Shown one piece after another: positions 17,894-26,421 of a stretch of 64,000 nt of DNA. The DNA comes from an uncultured Sutterella sp. (GTDB lineage Bacteria > Pseudomonadota > Gammaproteobacteria > Burkholderiales > Burkholderiaceae_F): contig CAJKSP010000008.1 of NCBI GenBank assembly GCA_905202595.1, positions 6,430 through 70,429 of the forward strand, given 5' to 3'. The notes beneath the pieces are model-generated. The model ran no database searches, was not told where the DNA came from, and saw only the letters and a program-made list of their open reading frames with translations. Position 1 is the stretch's first letter. Every line of letters starts with the position of its first letter. A program made the position numbers and the translations under genes.

Positions 17894-19870
17894 TTACTTC
17901 TTGGCGGTCTTCGTCGCGGCGTTGATGATCGCGAGAGCCTGATCGCAATAGGTCTTGGCTTCGTTCACAAGCTGCTGCGAGAACTTCGGCGCATGGACGC
18001 CCCAGGAGCCGTCGTCCTTGATCTTGGCGGCGTTGATGCGGGCTTCTTCAGCATAGAGCTGAGCCTGCGCGCGGTCGGCCGTCGAGAGCTTCGTGACCTT
18101 CAGGAGATCCTGGATGTTGGAGAGGTCGGCGATGACCTTCGCATAGCCTTCCTTCACCGGGGTCTGCCAAGCGAGGACCTTGTTGTAGATCGTACGCTGA
18201 TCCTTGAAGCGCATGCTTTCCGGGAACTTCGACTGGATCGGGCTGTGGCAGCCCATCGCGTCGACGACATGCTTGTCTTCGTACGCCGTGCGGCCGCAGC
18301 TCCACATCAGGTCGATGTACGGACGGCCGTCGTCCTTCGTCAGGTGCCAGCCCTTCGGGTTGGTCAGCTTGCGGTCCTTGGCGCCGTCAGGCGGGTTGAT
18401 GGACTTCTTTTCCGGGTCAACGAGAATGCGCCAGATGTGCGACGCGCGGACGTTGTCGAAGCCGGCCATGTCAGGACGCTGGATCGCGGCGAAGTTTTCG
18501 CACGAACCCATCTTCGGCATATGGCAGGACGTGCAGCTGTTGCGGCTGTGCGTACCGCCCTGGCTGAAGAAGTAGGCGGCCGTGGTGTGGCAGTCCTGGC
18601 ATTCCTTCTTCAGGTTCGGCACCGTGTACTGGGACGACCAGTCGTTCGCCGTCACTTCATGCGGGTCGTGGCAGGTCGTGCAGCGCATGCCCTTCTGATA
18701 GTGCTTCGTGTAGTGGGACTGCGAACCTTCCGTACCGCAGGCCGGGCAGAAGCTCTTGAAGTAGCTGTTGAACGGGGTCTTGAAGTTCTTCTGAGCGTCG
18801 TTGTCGTTGTAGACGAAGCGCTGGTGGCAGCGTTCGCAATTCGACGGCATGCCGGCGCCGCGGGCGCCGTAGAGGTGAGCGCCAGCGCCGTGGCACTCTT
18901 CGCAGGAAACGCCCTTCGCAATCGTATGCGAGCGGAGCTTCTTGGAATCGCCGAGAGCGGCAAAGAGTTCATCCTGGCTCTTGAAGTCGAACTTCCACGT
19001 ATGGCAGATTTCGCAGTAGGACGAGCCCGGCTGGAACATAGCCTGCGTGCGGTTCGAAGAACCGTAGGAGTTGAAGCCCCAGACATTGGAGCTCTGAGCG
19101 CCGAAGTCCTTCAGCTCGGTCGGGAAGGTCGGATCCCACTCGTGGATCTTCTTGGCGACAGCCGGGGTGATGTGCTCGGCCCAGTTGCGGGAGAACTGGT
19201 TGCCGCCGGCAACGATCTTGCCCGTGCCCTGAGAGATGTTGCCGCCTTCAACGTGATACGTGCCGCGGACAAGCCACTTGTCGACGAAGCCGTACTTCGT
19301 GCGCGGCGTGCCCATGATGACGAAGACGTCATCAGCTTCAACGCCTTCCGGCAGGACGGAGGCCTTGGAGTTGTAGAGGGGCTTCTTCATATCGCCGCCG
19401 ACTTCCGTGAGTTCCTCAGGGAAGCGGACGATCTTGTTGTGGCGGGAGCGCTGCCACTTTTCGTACTGAGACGGATGGCATTCGCCGCACTTCTGCGGGC
19501 CGACGAACTTGTTCGGCAGGTCGAGGAAGGACTCGGCCGGCAGGCGGTACGTCACAGCGACCGGATGGCCGTTCTTCTTGGCGTAGACGTCGCCGCCGCC
19601 GAAGTTCACCCACTCCTCTTCGCGGTCAGACATCGTGAACTTGCCGACGACGCGGCCGTCCTTGAGGTAGCTCTTGAAGTACGGATGGTTGGCCTTCAGG
19701 TAATCCCAGAACGCCTTGTCCTGGTCAACATAGCCCATCAGGGTGCGCGGAAGGTCGACTTTCTGCGTGTTGGAGGCAGCGGCAGGCGCATCAGCAGCCA
19801 TAGCTGCGGAAGCGACAAACGCCGTACTCATACATGCAACGAGAGACAGAAGCTTGTGTTGCTTGGTCAT
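17894..19870 (-). CDS. mccA: Octaheme cytochrome c, MccA/SirA-type dissimilatory sulfite reductase
   Basis: 658 residues with a signal peptide (cleavage near AMAADA) and a strong AAGGAG ribosome site. Heme motifs: CX2CH at Cys128, 286, 323, 345, 397, 424 and 446, plus one CX15CH (Cys525 to Cys541-His542). Seven normal motifs plus one CX15CH is the signature of MccA/SirA, the periplasmic octaheme enzyme that reduces sulfite to sulfide with six electrons at a heme-copper site. Extra cysteines at CPAC (375, 378) and 457 are candidates for the copper ligands. Octaheme tetrathionate reductases and hydroxylamine oxidoreductases lack the CX15CH motif. The partner ferredoxin/NrfD genes usual for mcc/sir clusters are not next to it. 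Heme attachment would need the ccm genes at 35-43 kb. Confidence 0.88.
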   Translation of the reverse strand: MTKQHKLLSLVACMSTAFVASAAMAADAPAAASNTQKVDLPRTLMGYVDQDKAFWDYLKANHPYFKSYLKDGRVVGKFTMSDREEEWVNFGGGDVYAKKNGHPVAVTYRLPAESFLDLPNKFVGPQKCGECHPSQYEKWQRSRHNKIVRFPEELTEVGGDMKKPLYNSKASVLPEGVEADDVFVIMGTPRTKYGFVDKWLVRGTYHVEGGNISQGTGKIVAGGNQFSRNWAEHITPAVAKKIHEWDPTFPTELKDFGAQSSNVWGFNSYGSSNRTQAMFQPGSSYCEICHTWKFDFKSQDELFAALGDSKKLRSHTIAKGVSCEECHGAGAHLYGARGAGMPSNCERCHQRFVYNDNDAQKNFKTPFNSYFKSFCPACGTEGSQSHYTKHYQKGMRCTTCHDPHEVTANDWSSQYTVPNLKKECQDCHTTAAYFFSQGGTHSRNSCTSCHMPKMGSCENFAAIQRPDMAGFDNVRASHIWRILVDPEKKSINPPDGAKDRKLTNPKGWHLTKDDGRPYIDLMWSCGRTAYEDKHVVDAMGCHSPIQSKFPESMRFKDQRTIYNKVLAWQTPVKEGYAKVIADLSNIQDLLKVTKLSTADRAQAQLYAEEARINAAKIKDDGSWGVHAPKFSQQLVNEAKTYCDQALAIINAATKTAKK

Positions 19871-19908
19871 AGTTAGCTCCTTACGGGTCTCTTTTCGTAG
19901 GGTTGATT

Positions 19909-19914
19909 TTTATA
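19909..19914 (-). promoter_or_regulatory. Candidate -10 element of mccA
   Basis: TATAAA on the minus strand, about 40 bp before the ATG. No good -35 lies 16-18 bp upstream, as expected for a promoter that depends on an activator. The palindrome at 19995-20013 is roughly 100 bp upstream of the implied start. Confidence 0.4.
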
Positions 19915-19994
19915 TGCCTCGGTCCTCTTGCAAGGACATCGGCTTCTTTGAGGTCAAAATGCAGCCCCTCGCAGGGCCACGCGGTCAATCTACT

Positions 19995-20013
19995 CCTTAA
20001 TCTGCAGTTAAGG
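19995..20013. promoter_or_regulatory. Palindrome upstream of mccA
   Basis: CCTTAA-TCTGCAG-TTAAGG, a 6-bp inverted repeat around CTGCAG. A candidate operator or activator site for mccA, for example for the response regulator that pairs with the neighbouring sensor kinase. It shares CTTAATC with the inverted repeat at 17711-17730. Confidence 0.45.
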
Positions 20014-20563
20014 TAAGACTCTCAGTCAAGCCGCCCTATCCGCCTCCCGCCTCATTCGAAGGTAGGAGATCCGGAATTAAGCATATTTGCTTATTTTGAG
20101 TGCAAAAATAATGCAATTAATTGTTTTTTATAAGAAATATGCACATTCCCATTGTTGGGTTTCATTCAATACAGATCGTTAAATTTTCCCGAACAAAACT
20201 GCCCCTTTTTACAAGTAAATAACACCTTAGAGATAGTACTGTGGCATGAGTTTTCGATAAAAGGAATGATCAATTCCATTTCAAAAATTTCTTCTGGGAT
20301 AAATACTCCCATTGCTCCAACCTTAAGAAAGGCCAAAAAATACCCTGGAAAGCCTTGAAAGGCAGTCAAACAACCTTAAGGAGCGACCGTCTACTAGGGT
20401 AATTCCCCTCCCAGTTTTTAGGATAAATCTATCAAATCTGTCTGTTTAATAGTTAAGATTTCCTAAACAGCAGCAGAAAGTAGTCCCTTGGCAGGAGTTG
20501 CTTTGACGCGCCGGTCGGAGCCCTGAGCAGGATGATGCGGAAGCGGCTCTACCCAGCTGACGC
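20014..20563. other. AT-rich non-coding segment between mccA and the sensor kinase
   Basis: About 550 bp, of which 20060-20465 is clearly AT-rich in an otherwise GC-rich window. Two overlapping opposite open frames of 67-68 codons (20152-20369) have no ribosome site or recognisable family and are probably chance. It contains several CCTTA(A)G words, a perfect CCTTAAGG at 20374-20381, and a 7-bp inverted repeat CTGTTTA / TAAACAG at 20442-20470. It may be an extended regulatory region bound by H-NS-like proteins, or a remnant of acquired DNA. Confidence 0.5.
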
Positions 20564-20601
20564 AAAAAAAAAGCGGATCCGCCCGCCGGCTGGATCCGCT
20601 T
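20564..20601 (-). terminator. Intrinsic terminator of the sensor kinase gene
   Basis: AAGCGGATCC / GGATCCGCTT, a 10-bp stem followed on the minus strand by nine T, 28 bp after the kinase stop. mccA therefore needs its own promoter. Confidence 0.9.
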
Positions 20602-20628
20602 CTCGAGGCTGTCTGAGCAAAGCGCCTG

Positions 20629-22812
20629 TCAGGCGCCTGGCTTGCTCTCCGATGCATGCACTGCGGCATGCGCATCGGCGGCAGGGAGCACGGTGAGCTT
20701 CGGCGGCAGCATGGAATCCGCCATTGCTTCGCCTTCTTTCGGAATGCGGGGCAGTGTGATGATGAAGCGCACGCCGCGCGAGCCGTTTCTCTCCACGGTC
20801 ACTCGACCGGCATGCCGCTCGGCGATATTGGCGACGATCGAAAGACCGAGCCCCATGCCTTTGGAGCCTTTGGACGTATGGAGCGGCTTGAAGAAGAGCG
20901 CAAGCTGCTCGTCGGAAACGTAAGGTCCGTTGTCAGCAACGGAGAGTGCCCAAGTCTTGAGATCGACCGGCTCGAGCGAGACCTCGATGCGAGGATTGGT
21001 CACGCCCGAAACGGCATCGGCTGCATTCTTCAGCAGATTGAGCACGGCAAGCTCGATTTCCCAAGCATCCACCTCAGCCATGGATCCGCGGTTGACGCGC
21101 AGATCGATCTGCGCCGTCGTCTGGCGCGACCGCCTGAATGTGCTGATGGCGTTACCGATGACGACCGAAAGGTCGGCAACGGTGCGCGGCGGATAGTCGT
21201 GCTTGGCATAGGCCCGCACGCGGTTCACGATTTCGCTAGCGCGCTCGGCCTGATCGACGATTTCATTGAGCGCCCAGTCGAAGCTCTCCTGATCGAATTT
21301 GCCCGCCTTGGTGCGGCGGTGCAGACCGTTGGCGTAGTTCATAATCGCCGACAAGGGCTGCTTGAGCTCGTGAGCGATGATGGTCGACATCTGACCCACG
21401 ATGCCCGTGCGCTCGAGGTTGGCAATATGCTGGCGCGACTGCGCCGCCTCCGCTTCAATCAGATCGCGCTCCTCAAGCGCCTTTGAGAGCTGGCGCGTCT
21501 TGCGGCGAACAAGTACGGAGAGGCTCACCATATAGCTTGCCGCGATGAAAAGCCCCAGCATGCCCAGCGCGAGAATGTCAGCATTCTCCCGCATGAAGCG
21601 CTGGAAGCTCCAGCCGGCGAGATCGGCGTAGGGCCCCATCTTGAGCTCGTAGAAGAGGTCGTAGACCGACCGATTGAGCGCCGGGAGCGCCCATTCTCCG
21701 CCGTACTGAGCGCTGTTCATCGAATAAAACAGCGTCGAGAGGAGCTTCTTTGCTGCCGGATCCACCCCCGAAGCCGCAGCAAGCGTCCAGGACGGATAAG
21801 CTGCGCTTGAATGCACGCAGGCGAGCCGATCGCGATACTGCTCGTTCACAATCGAAAGATTCTGCCGAATGTCAATGCGGCCTTTCGACTGAAAGAGCTC
21901 GAGCGTGCAGGCCGGCAGAATGCCCGCCTTCTTGGCGCCCGTCATCACGGCATCCACCACAGCCTCAGGGCTTCGCTCATAAAAGGTCACCGCATCCTGC
22001 AGCTCTGCAACAGAAATGCCCTTCGACTTGAACTCGGCAAGCGCGGCAAGCCACCAAGTCTGAGGATGCGGATCCAGAGCTGCAATGCTTGCGTTGCGAA
22101 GCGACTCGATCGAGAGCGGCGAACTGCCTGAAGATGAGAGTCCGCCCGACAGAACGCTCTGCGCCGCAGCTGCCTCCTCGGTCTCTCGCTTCGTGAAGAT
22201 CACGCAGGCTTGCGCCTCTTCCGCCTTTGTCGTTTGAACGGGCACAAAAGAGGAGATTGCTTCGGCTGAGCCCTTGCGCTGATCGAGGATGAACGCGTCC
22301 GTATCGGAAATGAAGAAGTCCAGCTGCCGGCTCTGCAGTCCCAGAGAAATAGATTCATCCTCCAGCCAAAGCACCCTCGCCTGCGAGCCGAGCACATGCT
22401 GGATGGACTCCACCGTATAGCGGAGCCACGGCGCATAGACGGTGTAGCCCAGCGAGGCCTGAATGCCGATCGTTATGGGACGCTCGAGACCCTGATCGGC
22501 ACTCGGCACGCTCGGCAGATCTTCAAAGCGCACGGCGGCCTGCGCGACGGGCGCAGGCATGTCCACAGTCTGCAGCGCCGGCCGGATGGCTTCTCGGACA
22601 TCGCCGGACGGCGTGCCAGTCCTCGCCCCCATGCCGACGAAGGATCCCGGCATAGCCGTCAGATCCCCTGCCGGCGAAGGCGCCGCCGCAGCAGAGCCGG
22701 CGGACGCGGCAGCAAGCGCCGCCGCGAACGCAACAGGCGCCGAGCGGCGCAGAAGCCGCAGAGCGCGGCGGAGTGGCGGAAGGGCAGAAAGCCGAATATC
22801 GGCAGTGCGCAT
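20629..22812 (-). CDS. TtrS-like sensor histidine kinase with periplasmic binding-protein domain
   Basis: 727 residues. Signal sequence, then a periplasmic PhnD-like binding-protein domain (about 90-390; ITIGIQASLGYTVYAPWLRY), one membrane helix near 414-433, a coiled linker, and the kinase core: H-box AHELKQPLSAIMNYANG (His near 481), N-box NLLKNAADAV, and ATP-lid GSKGMGLGLSIVANI. This layout is that of TtrS, which senses tetrathionate, and of kinases beside other sulfur-oxyanion reductase genes. Its position directly upstream of mccA suggests it senses sulfite or a related anion and controls mccA. The G1 box reads VADNGPYVSD, slightly altered. No response regulator gene is adjacent, which is unusual. 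Confidence 0.85.
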   Translation of the reverse strand: MRTADIRLSALPPLRRALRLLRRSAPVAFAAALAAASAGSAAAAPSPAGDLTAMPGSFVGMGARTGTPSGDVREAIRPALQTVDMPAPVAQAAVRFEDLPSVPSADQGLERPITIGIQASLGYTVYAPWLRYTVESIQHVLGSQARVLWLEDESISLGLQSRQLDFFISDTDAFILDQRKGSAEAISSFVPVQTTKAEEAQACVIFTKRETEEAAAAQSVLSGGLSSSGSSPLSIESLRNASIAALDPHPQTWWLAALAEFKSKGISVAELQDAVTFYERSPEAVVDAVMTGAKKAGILPACTLELFQSKGRIDIRQNLSIVNEQYRDRLACVHSSAAYPSWTLAAASGVDPAAKKLLSTLFYSMNSAQYGGEWALPALNRSVYDLFYELKMGPYADLAGWSFQRFMRENADILALGMLGLFIAASYMVSLSVLVRRKTRQLSKALEERDLIEAEAAQSRQHIANLERTGIVGQMSTIIAHELKQPLSAIMNYANGLHRRTKAGKFDQESFDWALNEIVDQAERASEIVNRVRAYAKHDYPPRTVADLSVVIGNAISTFRRSRQTTAQIDLRVNRGSMAEVDAWEIELAVLNLLKNAADAVSGVTNPRIEVSLEPVDLKTWALSVADNGPYVSDEQLALFFKPLHTSKGSKGMGLGLSIVANIAERHAGRVTVERNGSRGVRFIITLPRIPKEGEAMADSMLPPKLTVLPAADAHAAVHASESKPGA

Positions 22813-23063
22813 GACGTAAGTCTGAGGGTATTGGCTGATGGAAAAGAAGAGGCGGCCAGGCCCGCCGTCAAGCGGCCTAATCGCGCATCGGGCGGAGAGT
22901 ATATTGCGGGCGGCATGAAAACACGTTCCTCTTCAGCACCTTTCTCCGTCCCTGCAGGCCGCCGGCTGAGCTCCGGCTGCAAGAGTCCATAATGCACTCA
23001 TCGCGCGGCGTGAGGCGATTCCCGCCGCCCTTCGCTCCTTTTTTCGTCCTTACTACGCATGCC

Positions 23064-24608
23064 ATGACGAGCACAGCTGCCACCAACCTCCAGCTTCTCG
23101 AGCGCCTGCCCGCCCGCTCCCTGCGTCCTGACGAGCCGCTCGCCCGAACGCTGCCCCCCGACTGGGCGGCGCCACTCGAAGCCAAAGGCCTCGAAACCGT
23201 GGCAGATCTGTACGACTGCGCCGCTTCGCTCGGCGCAGGCTGGTTCCGAAGCTTTTCCGGGATCAGCGCCGACGCGGCGACAGCCCTGATGCGCTGGCTC
23301 GCTCTTTACGGCGAGGCTGTGGGCGAAGTGACGGCGCGCTTCTTCCTGCCGGGCGAAGCGCCGGGACTCAAAGCAGCAAGCGCCGCAGGCCGAGAGCCGA
23401 GAACTCTGCCGCCGCCGGATCCGGAAATCCGTCCGCTCGAAGCGCTTGTGCTTCCCGACAGCCTGGACGGTTCAGCCGGCGTCAATCGCGCGCCGGCCAT
23501 CGGATGCTCTCTCTCAGCCAAAAACGACCTGGAAGCCATTCAAATCTGGCTCAACGCTCGAGCAGGCAACCCCAACACGTTCGGCAACTATCGCAAAGAA
23601 GCAGAGCGCTTTCTCCTGTGGTGCCTCGTCGAAAAGCGCGTCGCCCTCTCCGACGTGCGCGCAGGAGACGCTTCGCAGTACCTGCGCTGGCTGGAAAATC
23701 TCGGCCGGCTCGACGACAGCGCCTTTGCGCAAAAGTGGCGCGAGCCGCAGTCGCGCTGGATCGGCCCCAAGAACATACCCCGCACCAGCCCAAGCTGGCG
23801 CCCCTTCAACGGCCCGCTCTCGGTTTCGAGCCGCCGCAATGCCGTCGTCGTCGTCCGGCAGCTCTTCAACTTCCTCAAGAAGACGGGCTACCTCATCTTC
23901 AACCCCTTCGATCAAGTAAGCCCCAAGGTGCCGCTTCTCAAAGGCGAAGGCGCGCCGCAAGCCTTTGCCGACCGTTCGCTCACGCCTGAGCAGTGGCGCG
24001 ACGTCGTCGAGCGGCTTCCGCTGCTGCCCGAGGGCTGGCCGCGGGAGCGCATGAAGCTCATTCTCATGATGGGCAAGAGTCTCGGCATGCGCGCTTCTGA
24101 AATGCTTGATGCGAAGGCTGGCTGGATCGTCGAGCGGCGCATCGGCTTTTCCGTGCGCCGCGCGATTGAAATCGTAGGCAAAGGCAGCAAAGTCCGCCGT
24201 CTGCCCCTCAATGCAGACCAAGTCGACATCATTGACAGCGCGCTTCGCGCCCGAGGAATTCCCGGACTTTCCGGCGCCGACCCGGATACGCCTCTGCTCA
24301 TCAACCTCGGCCGTGGCCGCCATCCGAACGGCCCGATGACGCGAAGCGGCCTCTACCGCGCGCTCGTTCAGTTCTTTGATGCAGCGGCGCTTGACGCTGC
24401 CGCCAAGTCGCCCATGGACGCGGCAAAGCTGAGAGCCGCATCCACGCACTGGCTGCGGCATACCTTTGCCGTCGAAGCGCTCGGAAAGATGAGCGTCAAC
24501 GTCGTGCAGCACGCCATGGGGCATGCGTCTGTCGCGACCACGGGCCGCTACCTCTCGCCGGAAGAAGAAGAAATGAGCGAGGCCATGGCGCGCATGAAGG
24601 CGCTTTGA
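23064..24608 (+). CDS. Long tyrosine recombinase / phage-integrase family protein
   Basis: 514 residues from MTSTAATNL at 23064 (an upstream ATG at 22992 is possible). The first ~150 residues have the look of the N-terminal DUF3701 domain found in long betaproteobacterial integrases, followed by a SAM-like core-binding domain (about 165-290) and the catalytic domain with R (SLGMRASEML), K (GKGSKVRRLP), HxxR (THWLRHTFA), H (HAMGHAS) and nucleophile Y (GRYLS), so it should be active. The family includes chromosomal recombinases not tied to a prophage; I see no attachment sites or phage genes nearby. Divergent from the sensor kinase. Confidence 0.82.
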   Translation: MTSTAATNLQLLERLPARSLRPDEPLARTLPPDWAAPLEAKGLETVADLYDCAASLGAGWFRSFSGISADAATALMRWLALYGEAVGEVTARFFLPGEAPGLKAASAAGREPRTLPPPDPEIRPLEALVLPDSLDGSAGVNRAPAIGCSLSAKNDLEAIQIWLNARAGNPNTFGNYRKEAERFLLWCLVEKRVALSDVRAGDASQYLRWLENLGRLDDSAFAQKWREPQSRWIGPKNIPRTSPSWRPFNGPLSVSSRRNAVVVVRQLFNFLKKTGYLIFNPFDQVSPKVPLLKGEGAPQAFADRSLTPEQWRDVVERLPLLPEGWPRERMKLILMMGKSLGMRASEMLDAKAGWIVERRIGFSVRRAIEIVGKGSKVRRLPLNADQVDIIDSALRARGIPGLSGADPDTPLLINLGRGRHPNGPMTRSGLYRALVQFFDAAALDAAAKSPMDAAKLRAASTHWLRHTFAVEALGKMSVNVVQHAMGHASVATTGRYLSPEEEEMSEAMARMKAL

Positions 24609-24609
24609 T

Positions 24610-24631
24610 GCCGAAGCGGCAGCGCTTCGGC
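24610..24631 (+). repeat. Stem-loop after the recombinase gene
   Basis: GCCGAAGCG / CGCTTCGGC, a 9-bp stem with a 4-base loop directly after the stop codon, between two convergent genes. No T-run on either side, so termination by it alone would be weak. Confidence 0.5.
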
Positions 24632-24644
24632 CTCGAGCGCTCCG

Positions 24645-25685
24645 TTACTTCACAGGCCTTGCCGCCTGCTGATACCTCAGAAGCGCCGCCTCCCAGACCT
24701 GCTTGGCATTAAGCGGATGATCTGACGAGCGGCGCACGCTCTTCGCCTCCGCTTCAAAGCCGAAGAGCGCCTTGAGAGACGCGCGCCCGGCAATCTGTGA
24801 GAGCGCCGCTGATTCATTCACGAAGTACCTAGGAGCGAGCCCTGACTTCATCCGGATGAGATCATGCGTCCAGCGCGAAAGCTGCAGCGAAAAGGCAGGA
24901 ATCGTCAGGTCATTCGCATAGCCCCGGACGACTTCGTCGGCAGTCAGCGCGGCGCCGCGCCTGAGCAGCGCCGTAAGCGCCGCCTCCGTCTTGGCGGAGA
25001 GCCGCTCGTCCGCGCTTTTCGAAAGCGCAGCAAGGGGCGAGCCGCCGGCCATGGCAAGCGCCGCCTCCGAATCCTTCACCCTGCGGCTCTTCAAAAACGC
25101 CTCCCCTTCGGCGCGAGTGGGCATGCGTACGCGAAGAAGCCGCGAACGCGAGCGGATCGTCGGCAGCACCGCGTCAATGTCCTCTGCGGCAAGGATGTAC
25201 GTCAGCCCCTCCGGCGGCTCCTCCATCGACTTGAGGAGCGCAGCCGCCGCCTCGGCGCGAATCATGTCCGCCGGATAGATCACGATGATGCGCTTGCCGC
25301 CCTGATTGGCATTGAGGCCCACAAAGTCCTCAAGGGCGCGGATCTGATGAATGCGGATTTCGCGGCTGAGCGTCTTCTTCTCGCTGCGCTCGTTGTCGGC
25401 GGCGGCATACGGCACGCCGTGCACGCTGCACATGTACTCGGAAAGCACCTGCCTGTAGTCCGGATGCGTCCCTGCTGCCGTCAGCGCACAAGCTCCGCAT
25501 CGTCCGCAGGGCGTGCCGTCGGGCGCCGGATGCTCGCAGAAGAGCGACTTTGCAAAAGCGTCGGCGAGCTCGTAGAGCCCAGTGCCCGGCGCGCCGTAAA
25601 GCAGAATGGCATTCGGCAGCTGGCTGCGGATGGCGTTGAGCGCCGCAGCTGCTTCTTCGAGCCACGGATAAGGCGCTAGAGCCAT
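24645..25685 (-). CDS. holB: DNA polymerase III delta' subunit
   Basis: 346 residues. It is part of the clamp loader that places the sliding clamp on DNA. Visible: a P-loop-like segment LLYGAPGTGLYELADAFAK (the Lys of Walker A is missing, as is normal for delta'), the zinc-binding cysteines CEHPAPDGTPCGRCGACAL, SGKRI-type region GGKRIIVIYPADMIRAEAAAALLKSMEEPPEG, and the SRSRLLRVRMP sensor segment. Overlaps the 3' end of tmk by 10 bp, the standard tmk-holB coupling. Confidence 0.93.
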   Translation of the reverse strand: MALAPYPWLEEAAAALNAIRSQLPNAILLYGAPGTGLYELADAFAKSLFCEHPAPDGTPCGRCGACALTAAGTHPDYRQVLSEYMCSVHGVPYAAADNERSEKKTLSREIRIHQIRALEDFVGLNANQGGKRIIVIYPADMIRAEAAAALLKSMEEPPEGLTYILAAEDIDAVLPTIRSRSRLLRVRMPTRAEGEAFLKSRRVKDSEAALAMAGGSPLAALSKSADERLSAKTEAALTALLRRGAALTADEVVRGYANDLTIPAFSLQLSRWTHDLIRMKSGLAPRYFVNESAALSQIAGRASLKALFGFEAEAKSVRRSSDHPLNAKQVWEAALLRYQQAARPVK

Positions 25686-26290
25686 GGCTGCACCTTCTGC
25701 GCGATCGTCAGCCGCACCGTCTCCGGAGGCAGCGCGGCATCAACGACGAGAAAGCGCAACGGATCTCGCTTCGCCCGCTCGAGGTAAGCCTCGCGCACCC
25801 GGCAGAAAAAGGCGCGGTCCTCCCGCTCAAAGCGGTCAGGATCGCCGCCGCGCTCGGCTAGACGCCGAGCGGCCGTCTCCGGCGAGAGATCAAAGAGAAT
25901 GGTGAGGTCAGGGGCAAAATCGCCGAGCGTCCAGCGCTCAAGCGCCTCCACCTGCGCGCCAGGAAAGCCTTTGCCGCCCGCCTGATAGGCATAGGTTGCA
26001 TCCGTGAAGCGGTCGGAGAGCACCCAGCGGCCCGCCTCGAGCGCGGGACGGATCTTCTTTTCGACGTGCTCCGCCCGGGCGGCGAAGAAGAGGAGCGTCT
26101 CGGCGCGCGCGCCCATGTCCTCGTTCAGAAGCAGCGACCGAATCGATTCGCCGAGAGGCGTGCCGCCCGGCTCGCGCGTGCGCACCGGCTGATGTCCCGC
26201 TTGGGCGGCCAGCGCTTCCAGCGCATCCAGCTGCGTGGACTTGCCTGCGCCGTCAATGCCTTCGAATGTAATGAAGCGACCTCGGCTCAC
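25676..26290 (-). CDS. tmk: Thymidylate kinase
   Basis: 204 residues. Phosphorylates dTMP to dTDP in the cytoplasm. P-loop FEGIDGAGKSTQ near residue 9, the DR motif LSDRFTDATYAYQ and the lid region with ERGGDPDRFERED are all present, giving the E. coli-like type. It lies between mltG (131 bp upstream) and holB (overlap), the common mltG-tmk-holB order. Confidence 0.97.
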   Translation of the reverse strand: MSRGRFITFEGIDGAGKSTQLDALEALAAQAGHQPVRTREPGGTPLGESIRSLLLNEDMGARAETLLFFAARAEHVEKKIRPALEAGRWVLSDRFTDATYAYQAGGKGFPGAQVEALERWTLGDFAPDLTILFDLSPETAARRLAERGGDPDRFEREDRAFFCRVREAYLERAKRDPLRFLVVDAALPPETVRLTIAQKVQPWL

Positions 26291-26421
26291 GCCGCACCTC
26301 CTTCGGAGAAAAAAAGCGTTCTAAGAAATGCCGGCGCCAGCCGGCGCTCGGCCGCCCGATCGAGCGAAGGCTCATTGTAGCGGAGGCGGCCTTGCGGACT
26401 TGAAGGGCTTCGCGGAGCGGA

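Noticed and set aside
17894..19870. Octaheme tetrathionate reductase or hydroxylamine oxidoreductase as the identity of the octaheme protein
   Set aside because: The CX15CH motif with seven CX2CH motifs is the MccA/SirA pattern; neither alternative family has it.
17768..19876. A 702-codon open frame on the plus strand opposite mccA
   Set aside because: It spans the mccA terminator and the antisense of eight heme motifs; no family features.
20152..20369. Overlapping opposite open frames of 67-68 codons in the AT-rich region
   Set aside because: No ribosome site, no recognisable family; overlap of both strands suggests chance.
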